DNA from: Methylocystis heyeri
GTDB taxonomy: Bacteria; Pseudomonadota; Alphaproteobacteria; Rhizobiales; Beijerinckiaceae
DNA length: 64,000 bases
Direction of reading: 5' to 3'
Assembly (NCBI RefSeq): GCF_004802635.2
Contig: NZ_CP046052.1
Span: 434,001 to 498,000 of the forward strand
Part shown: positions 29,351 through 39,673 of the stretch, one piece after another
Position numbering within the stretch: the stretch's first letter is position 1
How the letters are laid out: every line of letters starts with the position of its first letter
Notes under the pieces: generated by a model
What the model was told of the DNA's origin: nothing
Database searches by the model: none
Seen by the model: the letters and a program-made list of their open reading frames with translations, nothing else
Position numbers and translations under genes: made by a program

Positions 29351-32300
29351 TCAAGCCGGCTCTGCGGGAGCGCCGATCCATCTCGAATCCGGCGGCAGGC
29401 TTTCGCCTTTCATGACCACGGTGAGGGGGCCGAGCCGTGCATAGTCCCCGACATGGGTGTCGTAGAGAACCGTCGAGCCGGCGCCGACCGTGACGCCCTT
29501 GCCGAGGCGCACCCGCCCGATCTTCATGACCCGGTCTTCATAGAGATGGGTCTGCAGCGCCGAAACCGCGTTGAGGGCGCAATAATCGCCGACCTCGACG
29601 CAATCGAATTCGGTGAGGTCGGTCATGTCCATGAACACGCCCTTGCCGAATTTGGCGCCGAAGAGCCGCAGCATCCAGGGCAGGAAAGGCGTGCCGCGCA
29701 GATGCTCGAGCATGACCTTGCCGGCGAGGCCCCAATAGAGCACGGCGCAGGCTTCGGTCCGCATCGCCCAGAAGGACCACATCGGCTTCACCTGCGGCTC
29801 GTAACGGCCCATGGTGATCCATTTGACGATGACCACGGACAGGGTCATGCCGAGCGAGATCAGCACCGAGTCGAGAATGAACAGTCCGGCGAGCGTCGCA
29901 TATTCGCCTTCGAGCAGGGAGGGGCCGAAGCTTTCCACCGCCCAGGTGCCGAATGTCATGAACAGCATGGTCGGCATCGACACGTTCACCGCTTCATAGA
30001 CGGCGCGCATGACCTTCCTCCAGGCCGGCGGTTCATAGGTCCAGTTCGCGCCGCCGCCGTCGAATTTCTGCCTGACGGGGAGCTTTATGGGCGGCGAGCC
30101 GAACCATGTGTCGCCCTCGGACAATTCGCTGTTGGCCGGCGGCTTCGATTTGATGCCGATGAGGGCTCCCGAGGGGATTTCGGCCCCCGGCGGCACGACG
30201 CCGTCATTGCCGATAAAGACGCGATCCCCGGTCTTCACCGGTTTGAGATACATCCATCCGCGCCTGACGTCCTCGTCTCCGAGCACGACCTCGTCGGCGA
30301 TGAAGCATTTCTCGCCGATCTCGACGATGTCGTAGCGGCCGGAAAGGTTGGTGGAGATTTCGGAGTCCTTGCCGATGCGGGCGCCCATCATCCGGTACCA
30401 GCTGCGCATGTAGAGCGTGGCGAACAGCGACGACAGCGTCTCCAGCGTCACCTCGGTCGCGAGAGCGACCGCCCATTTGCGCAGGTAGAACCAGGACCAC
30501 ACGGAATAGGCCCCCGCGCGCACGCGCGTCGGCATCACCACCCAGCGGAAGACGACGATGAAGGCCACCGTCACCAGCACCAGGACGAAAGCCGTCGGCC
30601 AGGCGAAAAGCGGAATCGCCGCAAGATAGAGCTGGTGATTCGACTCCGGTATGCCCATCCATGCGTCGAGTTTGTCGAACAGATAGAAGGCCGGGAAGAT
30701 AGGCAGCAGCCCGAGCGGCGGAATGGCCAGCACCAGCAAGGTGAAGAGGAAGGTCATCACCGGCCGGCGGATCGGCCCCGCGGTCGCCGGCGCATCGAGT
30801 TCCGCTTCGTTCACCATGCCGGTCTTGCGTGCGGGCGAGCCGTTCCAGACTTCATGCGCGCCGACGCGACCGCCGGACGGCAGCGAGGTCAGATCTTCGA
30901 GCGCAGCGCCCTCTCCGATCACGACATTGTCCTCAATGGCGCAGGACGAGCCGATATAGGCGTCGGCGCCGATCTCGATGGTTCCGATGATCAGCTCGTC
31001 GCCTTCGACCCGGGCGTTGGACAGCTTGAGCTTGGAGCCGAGCGAAGCGCCCGCGCCAATGGTCACGAGGTCGATGGCGCCGGCGTCGAATTCGCTGATG
31101 AGCGCGTCGGCTCCCACCTTGGCTCCCAGCGCGATCAGATAGAGGTTCATCAGGGGCGAAACCTGGAACCATTTGGCGTGGGTGAGACCGATCAGCCGCT
31201 GCGAGAGCCACCAGCGGTAGTAGTAGACGCCCCACAGCGGATAGCGCCCGGGCCTGGTGCGGCCGATCACCAGCCATTTGCCGATGATCGACACCGCCAC
31301 CGTGGCGAGATTGACGCACAGATAGACCCCGAGCAGCGCCACGGACTCTTCCAGCAGTGAAGCTTCGACGCTGGTGATGAGCTGATAGGAGACGAACACG
31401 CCGAGCCATTGCGCGGTCACGATGGCCAGGATGAAGGGCAGGGCCGCCGCCTGCGCGAGGCCGCAAAGGAAGCGGCGCAGCAGCGGCGGCGCCTTGAAGG
31501 AAAGATCGGCCGGGGCGGCGTTCAGCTCTACCCTGGCCGAGAGATGAGCGGCCAGCGCCCGCAGGGTGCGGTGGGTGTAGAGGTCCTGCAGCGTGACCGA
31601 GGCGAGGCTGGGGGTCTCGCGCAAGGCGCCGACAAAGCGGGCCGCGAGCAGGGAGTGGCCGCCGAGTTCGGTGAAGAAATCGGCGTCGAACGGAATTGCG
31701 CCGGGCGGGAGCACGCGTTTGGCCGCCTCCAGCAGTTTCGCCTCGGTGTCGTCGCGGGGGATCTCCTGCTCTTCATCGGCGCCGGCCGGCGCCGTCAGCT
31801 CGACGCGCTTCAAGGCCTTGCGGTCCACCTTGCCGGAAGAGAGCTTGGGCAGCGCTTCCATGAACTCGAAGCGGGAAGGAACCATATAGGGGGGAAGCGT
31901 TTCGCGCAGCCTTGCGCGAAGCTCCTGCGGGTCCGGCCTGCCCTCGCCGTCGAGCGTCAGGAAGGCGACCAGCTCGTCGAGGCCGCGCTCGTGGCGCAGA
32001 ACGACGGCGGCGTGGCGCACGGCGGGATGGTTCGACAGCGACGCCTCGATCTCGCCGAGTTCGACGCGAAAGCCGCGGATCTTGATCTGGTCGTCGATGC
32101 GTCCGTGGAAGGCGAGATTGCCGTTGTGGTCGAGTGCGACGGCGTCGCCGGAACGATAGAGAACGGGATCGCCGTTTTCCTGCGAGAACGGATTGGCGAT
32201 GAATTTTTCTACGGTGAGTTCGTCCCGCTTGAGATAGCCGCGCGCCACGCCAGGGCCGCCGATCAGCAATTCGCCCTCGACGCCGGGCCCGACCAGTTCC

Positions 32301-33412
32301 AGCTCCTCGTTGACGATGTAGCAGGTATAGTTCGGAATCGGCGTCCCGATCGTCACCGGCTCCTTCGGCCATACCTCGGAGACCGTGGCGACGACGGTCG
32401 CTTCGGTCGGGCCGTAGCTGTTGTAGATGGTGCGGCCGATGCGGGTCCAGCGCTCGACGATCGCCGGCGGACAGGCTTCGCCCCCGAGGATGATGGTGCG
32501 CAAGGTTTTCACTTCGCGCGGCAGCACCGCAAGAAGCGTCGGCACGGTGTCGAGAACCGTGACATTGGCTTCTTCGAGAATATCGGGAAGCTGTTCCGTC
32601 TCGCCGAGGATTTCCGGGGTCGCCACGAACAGGGTCGCCCCGACGAGATAGGGAATCCAGATTTCCTCCATCGAGAGATCGAAGGCGACGGAGGCGCCCT
32701 GGAACACGACGTCCGCGGAGCCGACGGCGTAAATCTCGTTCGCCGACCGCAGATAGTGGCAAATATTGCGGCCCGTGATGACGATGCCTTTGGGCGTTCC
32801 GGTCGATCCCGAAGTGTAGATCATATAGGCCGGATGGTCCGGGGTGGCGCCTCGGGCGCGCGGATCGGGCAGGGGAACGCCGGCGAGAACCGCGATTTCC
32901 TCATCGATCAGCACCGGCGCCGGAACCGCGCCCGCGGCCTTGCGGGCGAAGGTCTTGGAGGTCAGAAGGCCTTTCGCCTCGGCGTCGGCGAGGCAGACCG
33001 AGATGCGCTCGACGGGCGCGTCGGCGTCGAATGGCAGCCATGCTGCTCCGGTCTTGGCGATGGCGATCTGCGCGATCAGCAGTTCGGGCCCCCGCGCCAT
33101 CCACAGGCCGACGACCTCGCCCGGGCCGACTCCGCGTTCGATCAGGCCATGGGCGATCGCCTCCGCCTGCAAATCGACCTCGCGGTAGGTGAAGCGGCGC
33201 TCGAGCGTCGTCATCGCGATGGAGCCGGGCGAAGCCGCTACGGTCGCGGCGAAAATCTCGCACAGCAGTTCGTCCTGCAGCAGATGAGGCATCTCCCGCC
33301 CGCGCAATATAGCGGGAGCGGGTTTCGGTCCGGGGGCTGCAAAAAACTCGCCTCCTTCGCGCTCGCGAGCCGAGGGCGTTTCCCGCCGGATGCTTTGCTG
33401 CAGATCGTTCAT
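29351..33412 (-). CDS. Pls/PosA-type single-module NRPS-like membrane protein
   Basis: 1353 residues. The adenylation domain spans about 45-535, with A3 YMIYTSGSTGTPKGI (197-211), A5 NSYGPTEATV, A7 YRSGDAV, A8 GRIDDQIKIRGFRVELGEIE and A10 LSSGKVDRK with K528. The carrier domain follows with GGHSLLAARF, S587 being the phosphopantetheine site. From about 660 come several hydrophobic helices interleaved with three left-handed beta-helix-like segments (near 770-850, 1040-1130 and 1230-1345). This is the layout of epsilon-poly-L-lysine synthetase Pls, whose tandem C-terminal domains join amino acids without a condensation domain. The A-domain pocket starts AFDLSMEEIW. The amino acid used, and whether a polymer forms, are unknown. 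Two minus-strand genes lie upstream. Confidence 0.88.
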   Translation of the reverse strand: MNDLQQSIRRETPSAREREGGEFFAAPGPKPAPAILRGREMPHLLQDELLCEIFAATVAASPGSIAMTTLERRFTYREVDLQAEAIAHGLIERGVGPGEVVGLWMARGPELLIAQIAIAKTGAAWLPFDADAPVERISVCLADAEAKGLLTSKTFARKAAGAVPAPVLIDEEIAVLAGVPLPDPRARGATPDHPAYMIYTSGSTGTPKGIVITGRNICHYLRSANEIYAVGSADVVFQGASVAFDLSMEEIWIPYLVGATLFVATPEILGETEQLPDILEEANVTVLDTVPTLLAVLPREVKTLRTIILGGEACPPAIVERWTRIGRTIYNSYGPTEATVVATVSEVWPKEPVTIGTPIPNYTCYIVNEELELVGPGVEGELLIGGPGVARGYLKRDELTVEKFIANPFSQENGDPVLYRSGDAVALDHNGNLAFHGRIDDQIKIRGFRVELGEIEASLSNHPAVRHAAVVLRHERGLDELVAFLTLDGEGRPDPQELRARLRETLPPYMVPSRFEFMEALPKLSSGKVDRKALKRVELTAPAGADEEQEIPRDDTEAKLLEAAKRVLPPGAIPFDADFFTELGGHSLLAARFVGALRETPSLASVTLQDLYTHRTLRALAAHLSARVELNAAPADLSFKAPPLLRRFLCGLAQAAALPFILAIVTAQWLGVFVSYQLITSVEASLLEESVALLGVYLCVNLATVAVSIIGKWLVIGRTRPGRYPLWGVYYYRWWLSQRLIGLTHAKWFQVSPLMNLYLIALGAKVGADALISEFDAGAIDLVTIGAGASLGSKLKLSNARVEGDELIIGTIEIGADAYIGSSCAIEDNVVIGEGAALEDLTSLPSGGRVGAHEVWNGSPARKTGMVNEAELDAPATAGPIRRPVMTFLFTLLVLAIPPLGLLPIFPAFYLFDKLDAWMGIPESNHQLYLAAIPLFAWPTAFVLVLVTVAFIVVFRWVVMPTRVRAGAYSVWSWFYLRKWAVALATEVTLETLSSLFATLYMRSWYRMMGARIGKDSEISTNLSGRYDIVEIGEKCFIADEVVLGDEDVRRGWMYLKPVKTGDRVFIGNDGVVPPGAEIPSGALIGIKSKPPANSELSEGDTWFGSPPIKLPVRQKFDGGGANWTYEPPAWRKVMRAVYEAVNVSMPTMLFMTFGTWAVESFGPSLLEGEYATLAGLFILDSVLISLGMTLSVVIVKWITMGRYEPQVKPMWSFWAMRTEACAVLYWGLAGKVMLEHLRGTPFLPWMLRLFGAKFGKGVFMDMTDLTEFDCVEVGDYCALNAVSALQTHLYEDRVMKIGRVRLGKGVTVGAGSTVLYDTHVGDYARLGPLTVVMKGESLPPDSRWIGAPAEPA

Positions 33413-33587
33413 ATGTTGGATTAATCCGATGAAAGAGGCAGGACGGGGGAAAGGCCCCGACTTCCGCCTGTCGCTCTAGCACAGGCGCCATGGCGATCCT
33501 ATGCCGGTCTGCGCCTGAACAAAGCATGAAAGGGCGGCGGATTCCGGCGATAGTCGGGACCATTTCGGGGCCGGGTCGGCGGCTATG

Positions 33588-34595
33588 CTATTTTGTCTCG
33601 CTCTGGCCGGCCGCCGAGCGGCGCAATTGATCCACGGCGCGGGCGATCAGGGCCGGCTGAGCCCGCAGGGGCCCGATCTCGACGGCCGCCATATTGGCCA
33701 TCACCTTGGAAAGATTTTCTGTCGGCTGGCCGGCTGGATCGAAAAGCGCCAGATCCTGATCCGGCCCGCTCACGACCCCTTCGGCGATATGCGAAGCGTA
33801 ATTGCCGATGCGGACGAGTTCGGCCGAGCAGTCCAGGGCGGGCGCCGGCGCGGCGGCAAGGCCGGGCGGGCCGGCGGAAACGGCGTCGTTCTGGATCGCC
33901 GGCTTCTTGTGGGCCGGCTCTCCCATGCCCTGGGCGATCTCCGGCGCCGGAGCCAGCTCCAGCGCGGCCGCGCGCGCGGAACCGGAAACGCGGCTCATGG
34001 GGAGGGGGCCGCCTCGCGAATGAGCGGCGAGCCAGCGTGCGCGGAGGGTGTTGGCCAATCCATGGGGGGCCAGGCCCATCGGCAGCGGCCTTTGCGGCAG
34101 CATGCGGTAAAGCCCCTCCCGGGAGGATGCCGGGGTTTTGACCGCCGCTCTGACCGGCGCGGCCCAGCACTCCGCCGGAGCCCAGCGCGCGGCGATTTCG
34201 CGGGCAGTGCGGCGTTTGAATTCGAGATAATAGCGCTTGAGCAGCAGAGCCGCGGCGGCGGCTCCATGCTGCGCGCTGGAAAAAGCGACATGCCCGTCCG
34301 AATCGGCGGTTATCTCGCCGTTCCAGCCGGCATGCTTGACGCACCAGTAATTATTGAGCTTCACGCAGCGCGGAAGCGGGTTCGAGTCGGCGGCCAGAGC
34401 CTGACGCAGCGCGCCGATGGGCGGAACATCTAGGGAAAGCGCGCTTTCGATCCGCCAGTTGTCGACCGCCCGCTCTTCGCGCGAATAGGCCGGCCTGGAG
34501 ATGATCGCGCCCGGCGGTCCCGGCCAGACGCTGAGAACCGGCGCTTCCCCGGGAGCAGCGAGGGTCAAGAGAACAAGCAGCGATTCGAGCACCAT
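33588..34595 (-). CDS. Secreted protein of unknown function
   Basis: 335 residues from the ATG at 34595, giving a signal peptide (VLESLLVLLTLAAPGEA). The first half has CVKLNNYWCVKHAGWNGE followed by GHVAFSSAQHGAAAAALLL and LEFKRRTAREIAARWAP. That pattern recalls the small phage structural P5-like domain seen in some lysozyme-linked proteins, but the match is weak. The second half is Ala/Pro-rich and ends in a helical segment. It lies between the SixA-like gene and the Pls-like synthetase on the same strand, so it may be an envelope partner of the synthetase. I cannot name a function. Confidence 0.65.
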   Translation of the reverse strand: MVLESLLVLLTLAAPGEAPVLSVWPGPPGAIISRPAYSREERAVDNWRIESALSLDVPPIGALRQALAADSNPLPRCVKLNNYWCVKHAGWNGEITADSDGHVAFSSAQHGAAAAALLLKRYYLEFKRRTAREIAARWAPAECWAAPVRAAVKTPASSREGLYRMLPQRPLPMGLAPHGLANTLRARWLAAHSRGGPLPMSRVSGSARAAALELAPAPEIAQGMGEPAHKKPAIQNDAVSAGPPGLAAAPAPALDCSAELVRIGNYASHIAEGVVSGPDQDLALFDPAGQPTENLSKVMANMAAVEIGPLRAQPALIARAVDQLRRSAAGQSETK

Positions 34596-34618
34596 TTCCG
34601 ACGCTCTCGGCAAATACG

Positions 34619-35152
34619 CTAATCGGGGTCTTCTTCGCCTCCGCGCAGCTCGGCCGGCGTCACGAAGCGATGGAGATTGGCTGCGCCCATATCTATGTCG
34701 GCCCAGCCGCCGGCGGAAAAATCGAGAATGGCGAGGGCGCCGGTGGGAAATTTGGCCTGCATGCGCGCCAGATTTTCCCTCGCGCCGGTCCCCGCCAGCG
34801 CGCAGGCCAGCTCGGCGAATCCCGGATTATGCCCGACCACCAGGAGAGTCGAGATTTTTTCGGGAGCCTGTCTCAATGTATCCAGCAAGTGGTCGACCGA
34901 GGCGAGATAGATCGAGTTTTCGATCAAATGGGTGACATGGCCGGGAAAGGCTTCGAGAACCTTTTCCAGGGTCTGCTTGGCGCGGCGGGCGTTGGAGGCG
35001 ACCGCGAGATCGGGCGTGACGCCTTCGCCTGCGAGGAAAGCGCCGATCAGGCGCGAGTCTTCGAGTCCGCGCCGCGTGAGCGGTCGCTCCCGGTCGCCGC
35101 CGGCGGAGTGTCTATCGGCTTTGCCGTGTCGAAGGAGAAGAAGTCTGCGCAT
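34619..35152 (-). CDS. SixA-like histidine phosphatase
   Basis: 177 residues. The RHG motif is near the start (LLLLRHGKADRHS). LTRRGLEDSRLIG, ASNARRAKQTLE and LLVVGHNPGFAELACAL supply the second histidine and arginines of the branch-1 histidine phosphatase fold. SixA in E. coli removes phosphate from histidine phosphotransfer proteins; here the target is unknown. The stop lies 23 bases upstream of the secreted protein's ATG, so the genes look co-transcribed. Confidence 0.9.
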   Translation of the reverse strand: MRRLLLLRHGKADRHSAGGDRERPLTRRGLEDSRLIGAFLAGEGVTPDLAVASNARRAKQTLEKVLEAFPGHVTHLIENSIYLASVDHLLDTLRQAPEKISTLLVVGHNPGFAELACALAGTGARENLARMQAKFPTGALAILDFSAGGWADIDMGAANLHRFVTPAELRGGEEDPD

Positions 35153-35375
35153 GAATCGTTTTTAGCATGGCGGGAAAGAGGCTCGCACCTGCCTTGCCGC
35201 GACAAATTGGGCAAAAATATGCGCGGCGGGAGCCAGGCGAATTCCCAAAGTGGTCACAATTCGCTCCAACGCCATGAGTTGGCGCGACTTCTTTCGATCT
35301 GACATTTCGGTTCGGTCGACAACAGCGTCAAAGCCGTTCAAAAGGCGAGCCAAAGAGCCTATCGTCGAAAACCGC

Positions 35376-37070
35376 ATGCACATTCTTTCAAAAAGCGCCG
35401 TGATGGCGGCGGTCTCGCTCGCCGCGTTCTTTCGCGTCGCCGCGGGCTCCGCAGGCGAGGTCGCGGTTGAAGGCCTAGCGCTCGATTTCGGCTCGGTTTC
35501 CTTCCGCATTCCCCGATTGGCGGCGGACGGAACGACGCTGACCGCGGCGCAAATCAAGGAAAGCTTGCGGGTGGGAAGCGCCGCCGCCCTGGAGGAGCGG
35601 CTGGCGGGGCTCTCCGCCTCGCGCCTTTTGATACCGGAGATTTACATTCTGGCGGCGTCGAAGGAACGCCGCGTCGAACTCGTCTACCGGGATGTGGCGC
35701 TGGAAAATATCGCAGCCGGCCGCGCCGCGTCGATGCGCGCCGCCTCGCTCGAGGAGACCGTCGGCGGCGAAGGCGGCGGCCGGATCGTTGCTCGTTTTTC
35801 CGGGATTCGCGCAAAGGGCGTTGATTTGCGCCAGATCGCCCATGTCGCGGCGAGCCCGCGAGCGGATCGCGCCGAGGCCGCCAGAGACCTCGAGGAAGAG
35901 GCCTCCATCGACAGCGTTTCGGTCGCTCTGCCCGACGCCGGCGTGGAGCTGCGCGCCGGAAAAGTGAGCGCTTCCGGCTTGCGGGCGCGGGCTTTGGCGG
36001 AGCCGCTCCTGCGTTTTGCCGGGGCTCCTGCGCAGGCGTCTGCACCGCAAGCGGAATCGGCCGCTCGGGGGATTCTCGATATTCTCGGCTCCTTCGAGGC
36101 CGCGACGATAGAGGCGCGGGACCTCTCCTTGTCCGGTGCGTCGGGCGCCGAGAAAAAACCCTATGGCGTGAAAATCGGCTCGGCGACCCTGAAAAAACTC
36201 GCCGGCGGCGTCAGCGAGGAGGGCCGAATCGAGGGTTTCGCGCTGGAGGCCGCGGACGGCGGGCGGGTCGCTTTCGGCCGTCTCGCGTTCCGGCGGCTGG
36301 ATTTCGCCCGGCTGGCCGCGCCCGGAGAACAGAGGCCCTGGATGTTGTCCGGAGCGCAGCTCGCCGATCTTTCCGCAGACCTGCCGGACTCCGATTCGAA
36401 CGGCCGCCTTGCATTCAAGGTCGCCGCCGCCGAGGCCGATCTCGCCGATTTTCGCGAGGGGTTGCCGACGCGCGGCTCCCTGCGGCTGGATCGGTTCGAT
36501 CTCGACCTTGCCGCACTCGGGGATTCGACCGCCACGGCGCAATTCGCCGCTCTCGGCTACAGGAATGTCGAGCTTTCCGCGAATCTGAAGGCCGAATGGC
36601 TGGATCGGAGCAAAGAGGCGATCGTCGAGCAGGCGCGGATTGCGGCCAAAGACATCGGAACGCTCGAATTGACCGGAAGGCTGGGCGATGTCTCGGGTCT
36701 GGTGTTTTCGGCGAACCCGGCCGTCTCCCGGACGGCGATGCTGGCGATGACGGCGCGGCGCCTTGAAATCACCCTTGAGGGGGGCGGATTGATCGACCGG
36801 CTCCTGGCGCAGGAGGCCAGGGCGAGCGGCGCAGATACCGCGAGCTTGCGCGCTTCCTATGCCGGGGATGTAAAAAAGATCGTCTCGGCGTGGCTGGAGG
36901 ACGGCGATAAGGCGCGGCGCATCGCAGAGGCGGCGGGCAAGTTCATCGAGACCCCGAAGCGGCTGCGCATCATTCTGCAGTCTCCGAAGGGCGTCGGGCT
37001 TCTGGAGGCTCTGGCCAGGAAACCCGGGGATGTCCTCAATACGCTGGAGGCGCAGGCGGACGCGGAATAG
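35376..37070 (+). CDS. Exported protein of unknown function, beta-rich repeats
   Basis: 564 residues from the ATG at 35376; upstream the frame stays open from a GTG at 35250 but has no signal peptide. The start SKSAVMAAVSLAAFFRVAAG is a signal sequence. The body repeats a pattern of short beta strands such as IDSVSVALPDAGVELRAGKV and EARDLSLSGASG, loosely reminiscent of AsmA-like lipid-transfer proteins, without a clear diagnostic motif. The C-terminal 90 residues are helical. The gene is monocistronic, convergent with the chemotaxis gene. I do not recognise the family. Confidence 0.7.
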   Translation: MHILSKSAVMAAVSLAAFFRVAAGSAGEVAVEGLALDFGSVSFRIPRLAADGTTLTAAQIKESLRVGSAAALEERLAGLSASRLLIPEIYILAASKERRVELVYRDVALENIAAGRAASMRAASLEETVGGEGGGRIVARFSGIRAKGVDLRQIAHVAASPRADRAEAARDLEEEASIDSVSVALPDAGVELRAGKVSASGLRARALAEPLLRFAGAPAQASAPQAESAARGILDILGSFEAATIEARDLSLSGASGAEKKPYGVKIGSATLKKLAGGVSEEGRIEGFALEAADGGRVAFGRLAFRRLDFARLAAPGEQRPWMLSGAQLADLSADLPDSDSNGRLAFKVAAAEADLADFREGLPTRGSLRLDRFDLDLAALGDSTATAQFAALGYRNVELSANLKAEWLDRSKEAIVEQARIAAKDIGTLELTGRLGDVSGLVFSANPAVSRTAMLAMTARRLEITLEGGGLIDRLLAQEARASGADTASLRASYAGDVKKIVSAWLEDGDKARRIAEAAGKFIETPKRLRIILQSPKGVGLLEALARKPGDVLNTLEAQADAE

Positions 37071-37079
37071 CCGCGGGAG

Positions 37080-38399
37080 TCAGCTCGCCAGGCTTTTCGC
37101 CAGTTCGCCGGTGTGAGTGTGCATCCTTCGCGCCATCTCGTCGATCTCGCGCGCCATGGCGACCATGGCCTCTACGCCCGCCCCGGTCTGCGCCATCGCG
37201 TTTGCGACCTGATCGGCGTGGGCCGACATCGAACCGGCGCTGTCGGCGGCCGAGCGCACGCTGCGGGCGATATCCTTGGTCGCCGCGTCCTGTTCGTGCA
37301 CCGCGTTGGTGATGATCGCGGAGATCTGCTCGACTTCGGCTATCTTTCGCTTGATCCGCTCGATGGAGGCCACCGACTGGTCGGTCGCCGCCTGAATCTC
37401 CGCGATCTGGTCGGCGATGTCCTGCGTGGCCTTGCCGGTCTGGGTGGCGAGGCTCTTCACCTCCTGGGCCACAACCGCGAAGCCGCGCCCGGCTTCGCCG
37501 GCGCGCGCGGCTTCGATGGTCGCGTTGAGCGCCAGCAGATTGGTCTGGGCGGCGATGCGCGAAATCAGATTGACCACGTCGCCGACGCGGTTGGCAGCCG
37601 CGGAGAGGCGAAGCATCTCTGCGCTGGACCCGTTGGTCTCGGCGACGGCCTGACGGACGACGGCGGTGGACTCGACCGCCTGCCGGCTGATCTCGCCGAT
37701 GGCCGCGAGAAGCTGCTCCGAAGCCGTAGCGACCGTGGCGACGTCGCTGGCCGCCTGAAGCGACGCCATGCGCGCGACATCCGACTCTTCCCGGGCGCGA
37801 CGCTCCTGCCCGATCATGTCCTCCGAGGACAGCGCCATACGCTTCGTCATGTCGCCGAGCTTGGCCGTCGTAGCCGAAAGATCGACCGAAAACTGCTCGA
37901 CCTTGTCGCGGATGGCGGCTTCGCGGCGCAGCCGCTCTTCACGGTCGTCCCGGGCCTTGATCTCTGCGGTCAGTTCGTTGTTCGCGCGCACCGCGTCGCG
38001 CAACACCACCAGCGCCCGGGAGATATCCCCGATTTCGTCGCGCCGGTCGGCATAGGGGACCTCTATGCCGGTGTCCCCGGCCGCGAGATCGCCCATCTGG
38101 CGCGCGATCGTCTTTATCGGGGCGGCTATGGTGGCGTTCATGGTCGGAACCGATACGCCCAAAATCAGCACCGCCAGGAAAATCGTTCCGATGGCGAGCT
38201 CGATCGCGAGGAGGCTCGCCGCCTGATGGGCGTAGCCGATCAGGCCCCCGGCTTCGGCGGGGGGCGCGACGCTGGCCGCCGCCGTAAGGTCGCGCACGTT
38301 GAGGACGCCGATATAGGCGGCCGCGCCCATGAAGACCATAAGCGTCAGGAACAACAACTGGCGCAGCACCAGTCCGGCGCCGATGGAAAGGGTTTTCAT
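37080..38399 (-). CDS. Methyl-accepting chemotaxis protein
   Basis: 439 residues, short for a transducer. TM1 is near 10-35 and TM2 near 62-85, leaving only about 25 residues outside. Ligand sensing must therefore be through the membrane, the HAMP region ([20 protein letters not shown] on) or a partner. The signalling hairpin [20 protein letters not shown] is intact, as are flanking coiled coils. No CheA/CheW genes are nearby, so this is an isolated transducer. ATG at 38399. Confidence 0.93.
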   Translation of the reverse strand: MKTLSIGAGLVLRQLLFLTLMVFMGAAAYIGVLNVRDLTAAASVAPPAEAGGLIGYAHQAASLLAIELAIGTIFLAVLILGVSVPTMNATIAAPIKTIARQMGDLAAGDTGIEVPYADRRDEIGDISRALVVLRDAVRANNELTAEIKARDDREERLRREAAIRDKVEQFSVDLSATTAKLGDMTKRMALSSEDMIGQERRAREESDVARMASLQAASDVATVATASEQLLAAIGEISRQAVESTAVVRQAVAETNGSSAEMLRLSAAANRVGDVVNLISRIAAQTNLLALNATIEAARAGEAGRGFAVVAQEVKSLATQTGKATQDIADQIAEIQAATDQSVASIERIKRKIAEVEQISAIITNAVHEQDAATKDIARSVRSAADSAGSMSAHADQVANAMAQTGAGVEAMVAMAREIDEMARRMHTHTGELAKSLAS

Positions 38400-38608
38400 G
38401 CAAGGGATCCGATCGGAATTTACCGTTCCCTTTTCTTCTAGGTCGCTTTTTGTTCATACTCGGTTAAAGGCGGCGGGTTCGAGCCGGCGCGGACGCTTCT
38501 CACCGCGGCGAAAAGGCGTTACAGCGCCTTCCGCCGAAGCCGAGGCGCCGCTCGCACTGAAATCCCCCGGCCGGAGCCGGCCCGCGCCGCGCCCTATGAG
38601 GAGGCCCC

Positions 38609-39562
38609 ATGCTTGAAATCGCCGTCCAGATGGACCCCCTGGAGAGAATCAACTTCGCGAGCGACTCGACCTTCGCCCTGATGCTGGAGGCCGCGCGGCG
38701 AGGCCACCGCCTTTGGTTCTACACGCCGGATCACCTTTCGCTGGAAGGGGGCGCGCTTTCCGCCTGGGCGCGGGAGATCGCCGTCCGGGACGAGCCGGGC
38801 CGCTACTACGAACTCGGCGAACCTCGAATTCTCGATCTGGCCGATGTCGACGTCGTGCTGTTGCGGCAGGACCCGCCGTTCGATCTCGCCTATATCACCT
38901 CCACCCATTTCCTCGAGCGCGTCGGCCCGAGGACGCTGGTCGTCAACGATCCGGCCCATGTGCGCAATGCGCCGGAAAAGCTGTTCGTCATGGAATTCGC
39001 GGATCTGATGCCGCCGACTCTCGTCACCCGCAGCCGCGAGGCGATAGAGCGTTTCCGCTGCGACCACGGCGAGGTCGTGATGAAACCGCTTTACGGTCAC
39101 GGCGGCGCCGGCGTCTTCAAGGTGGCGGAACGCGATCCCAATTTCGGATCGCTGTTCGATCTCTTCAGCGTCACCTTCCGGGAACCCTGGGTGGTGCAGA
39201 AGTTTCTTCCCCGGGTGGTGGACGGCGACAAGCGGATTCTGCTCGTGGAAGGAAAGCCTCTCGGCGCCGTGAACCGCGTTCCCGCGCAAGACGACATCCG
39301 CTCCAACATGGTGCGCGGCGGGGCCGCCGCCGCAACCGAGCTGACCGACCGAGAGCGTGAAATCTGCGAGCGGCTCGGCCCGCATCTCGAGCAGCGCGGG
39401 CTGCTGTTCGTCGGCATCGACGTGATCGACGGCTGTTTGACTGAAATCAACGTCACCTCGCCGACGGGCCTGCGCGCCCTGAAACGCATCGGCGGCCCGG
39501 ATCTTGCGCCGGCCATCCTCGACGCCATCGAGAAGCGTCTGGAGCGCATTCGGCGAAAATAG
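38609..39562 (+). CDS. gshB: Glutathione synthetase
   Basis: 317 residues. GshB ligates glycine to gamma-glutamylcysteine with ATP. The ATP-grasp features are [37 protein letters not shown] and [19 protein letters not shown], and the N-terminus [19 protein letters not shown] is typical. GAGGAG lies 6 bases before the ATG. It is followed after 110 bases by glnD. Confidence 0.96.
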   Translation: MLEIAVQMDPLERINFASDSTFALMLEAARRGHRLWFYTPDHLSLEGGALSAWAREIAVRDEPGRYYELGEPRILDLADVDVVLLRQDPPFDLAYITSTHFLERVGPRTLVVNDPAHVRNAPEKLFVMEFADLMPPTLVTRSREAIERFRCDHGEVVMKPLYGHGGAGVFKVAERDPNFGSLFDLFSVTFREPWVVQKFLPRVVDGDKRILLVEGKPLGAVNRVPAQDDIRSNMVRGGAAAATELTDREREICERLGPHLEQRGLLFVGIDVIDGCLTEINVTSPTGLRALKRIGGPDLAPAILDAIEKRLERIRRK

Positions 39563-39673
39563 GCATGCACTTGCGACGAGAACGCTCTCCAACCCCATGA
39601 TCTGGAGTGATTTCCTTTCCCTCCGATCGGAAGGCGCTCCAAAGGAGAAACGGGCAGGGATTTGAAAAAGCCG

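Noticed and set aside
31409-33424. 671-codon open frame antisense to the Pls-like synthetase
   Set aside because: The minus-strand frame has all A-domain core motifs; the plus-strand product is arginine/glycine-rich with no recognisable domain.
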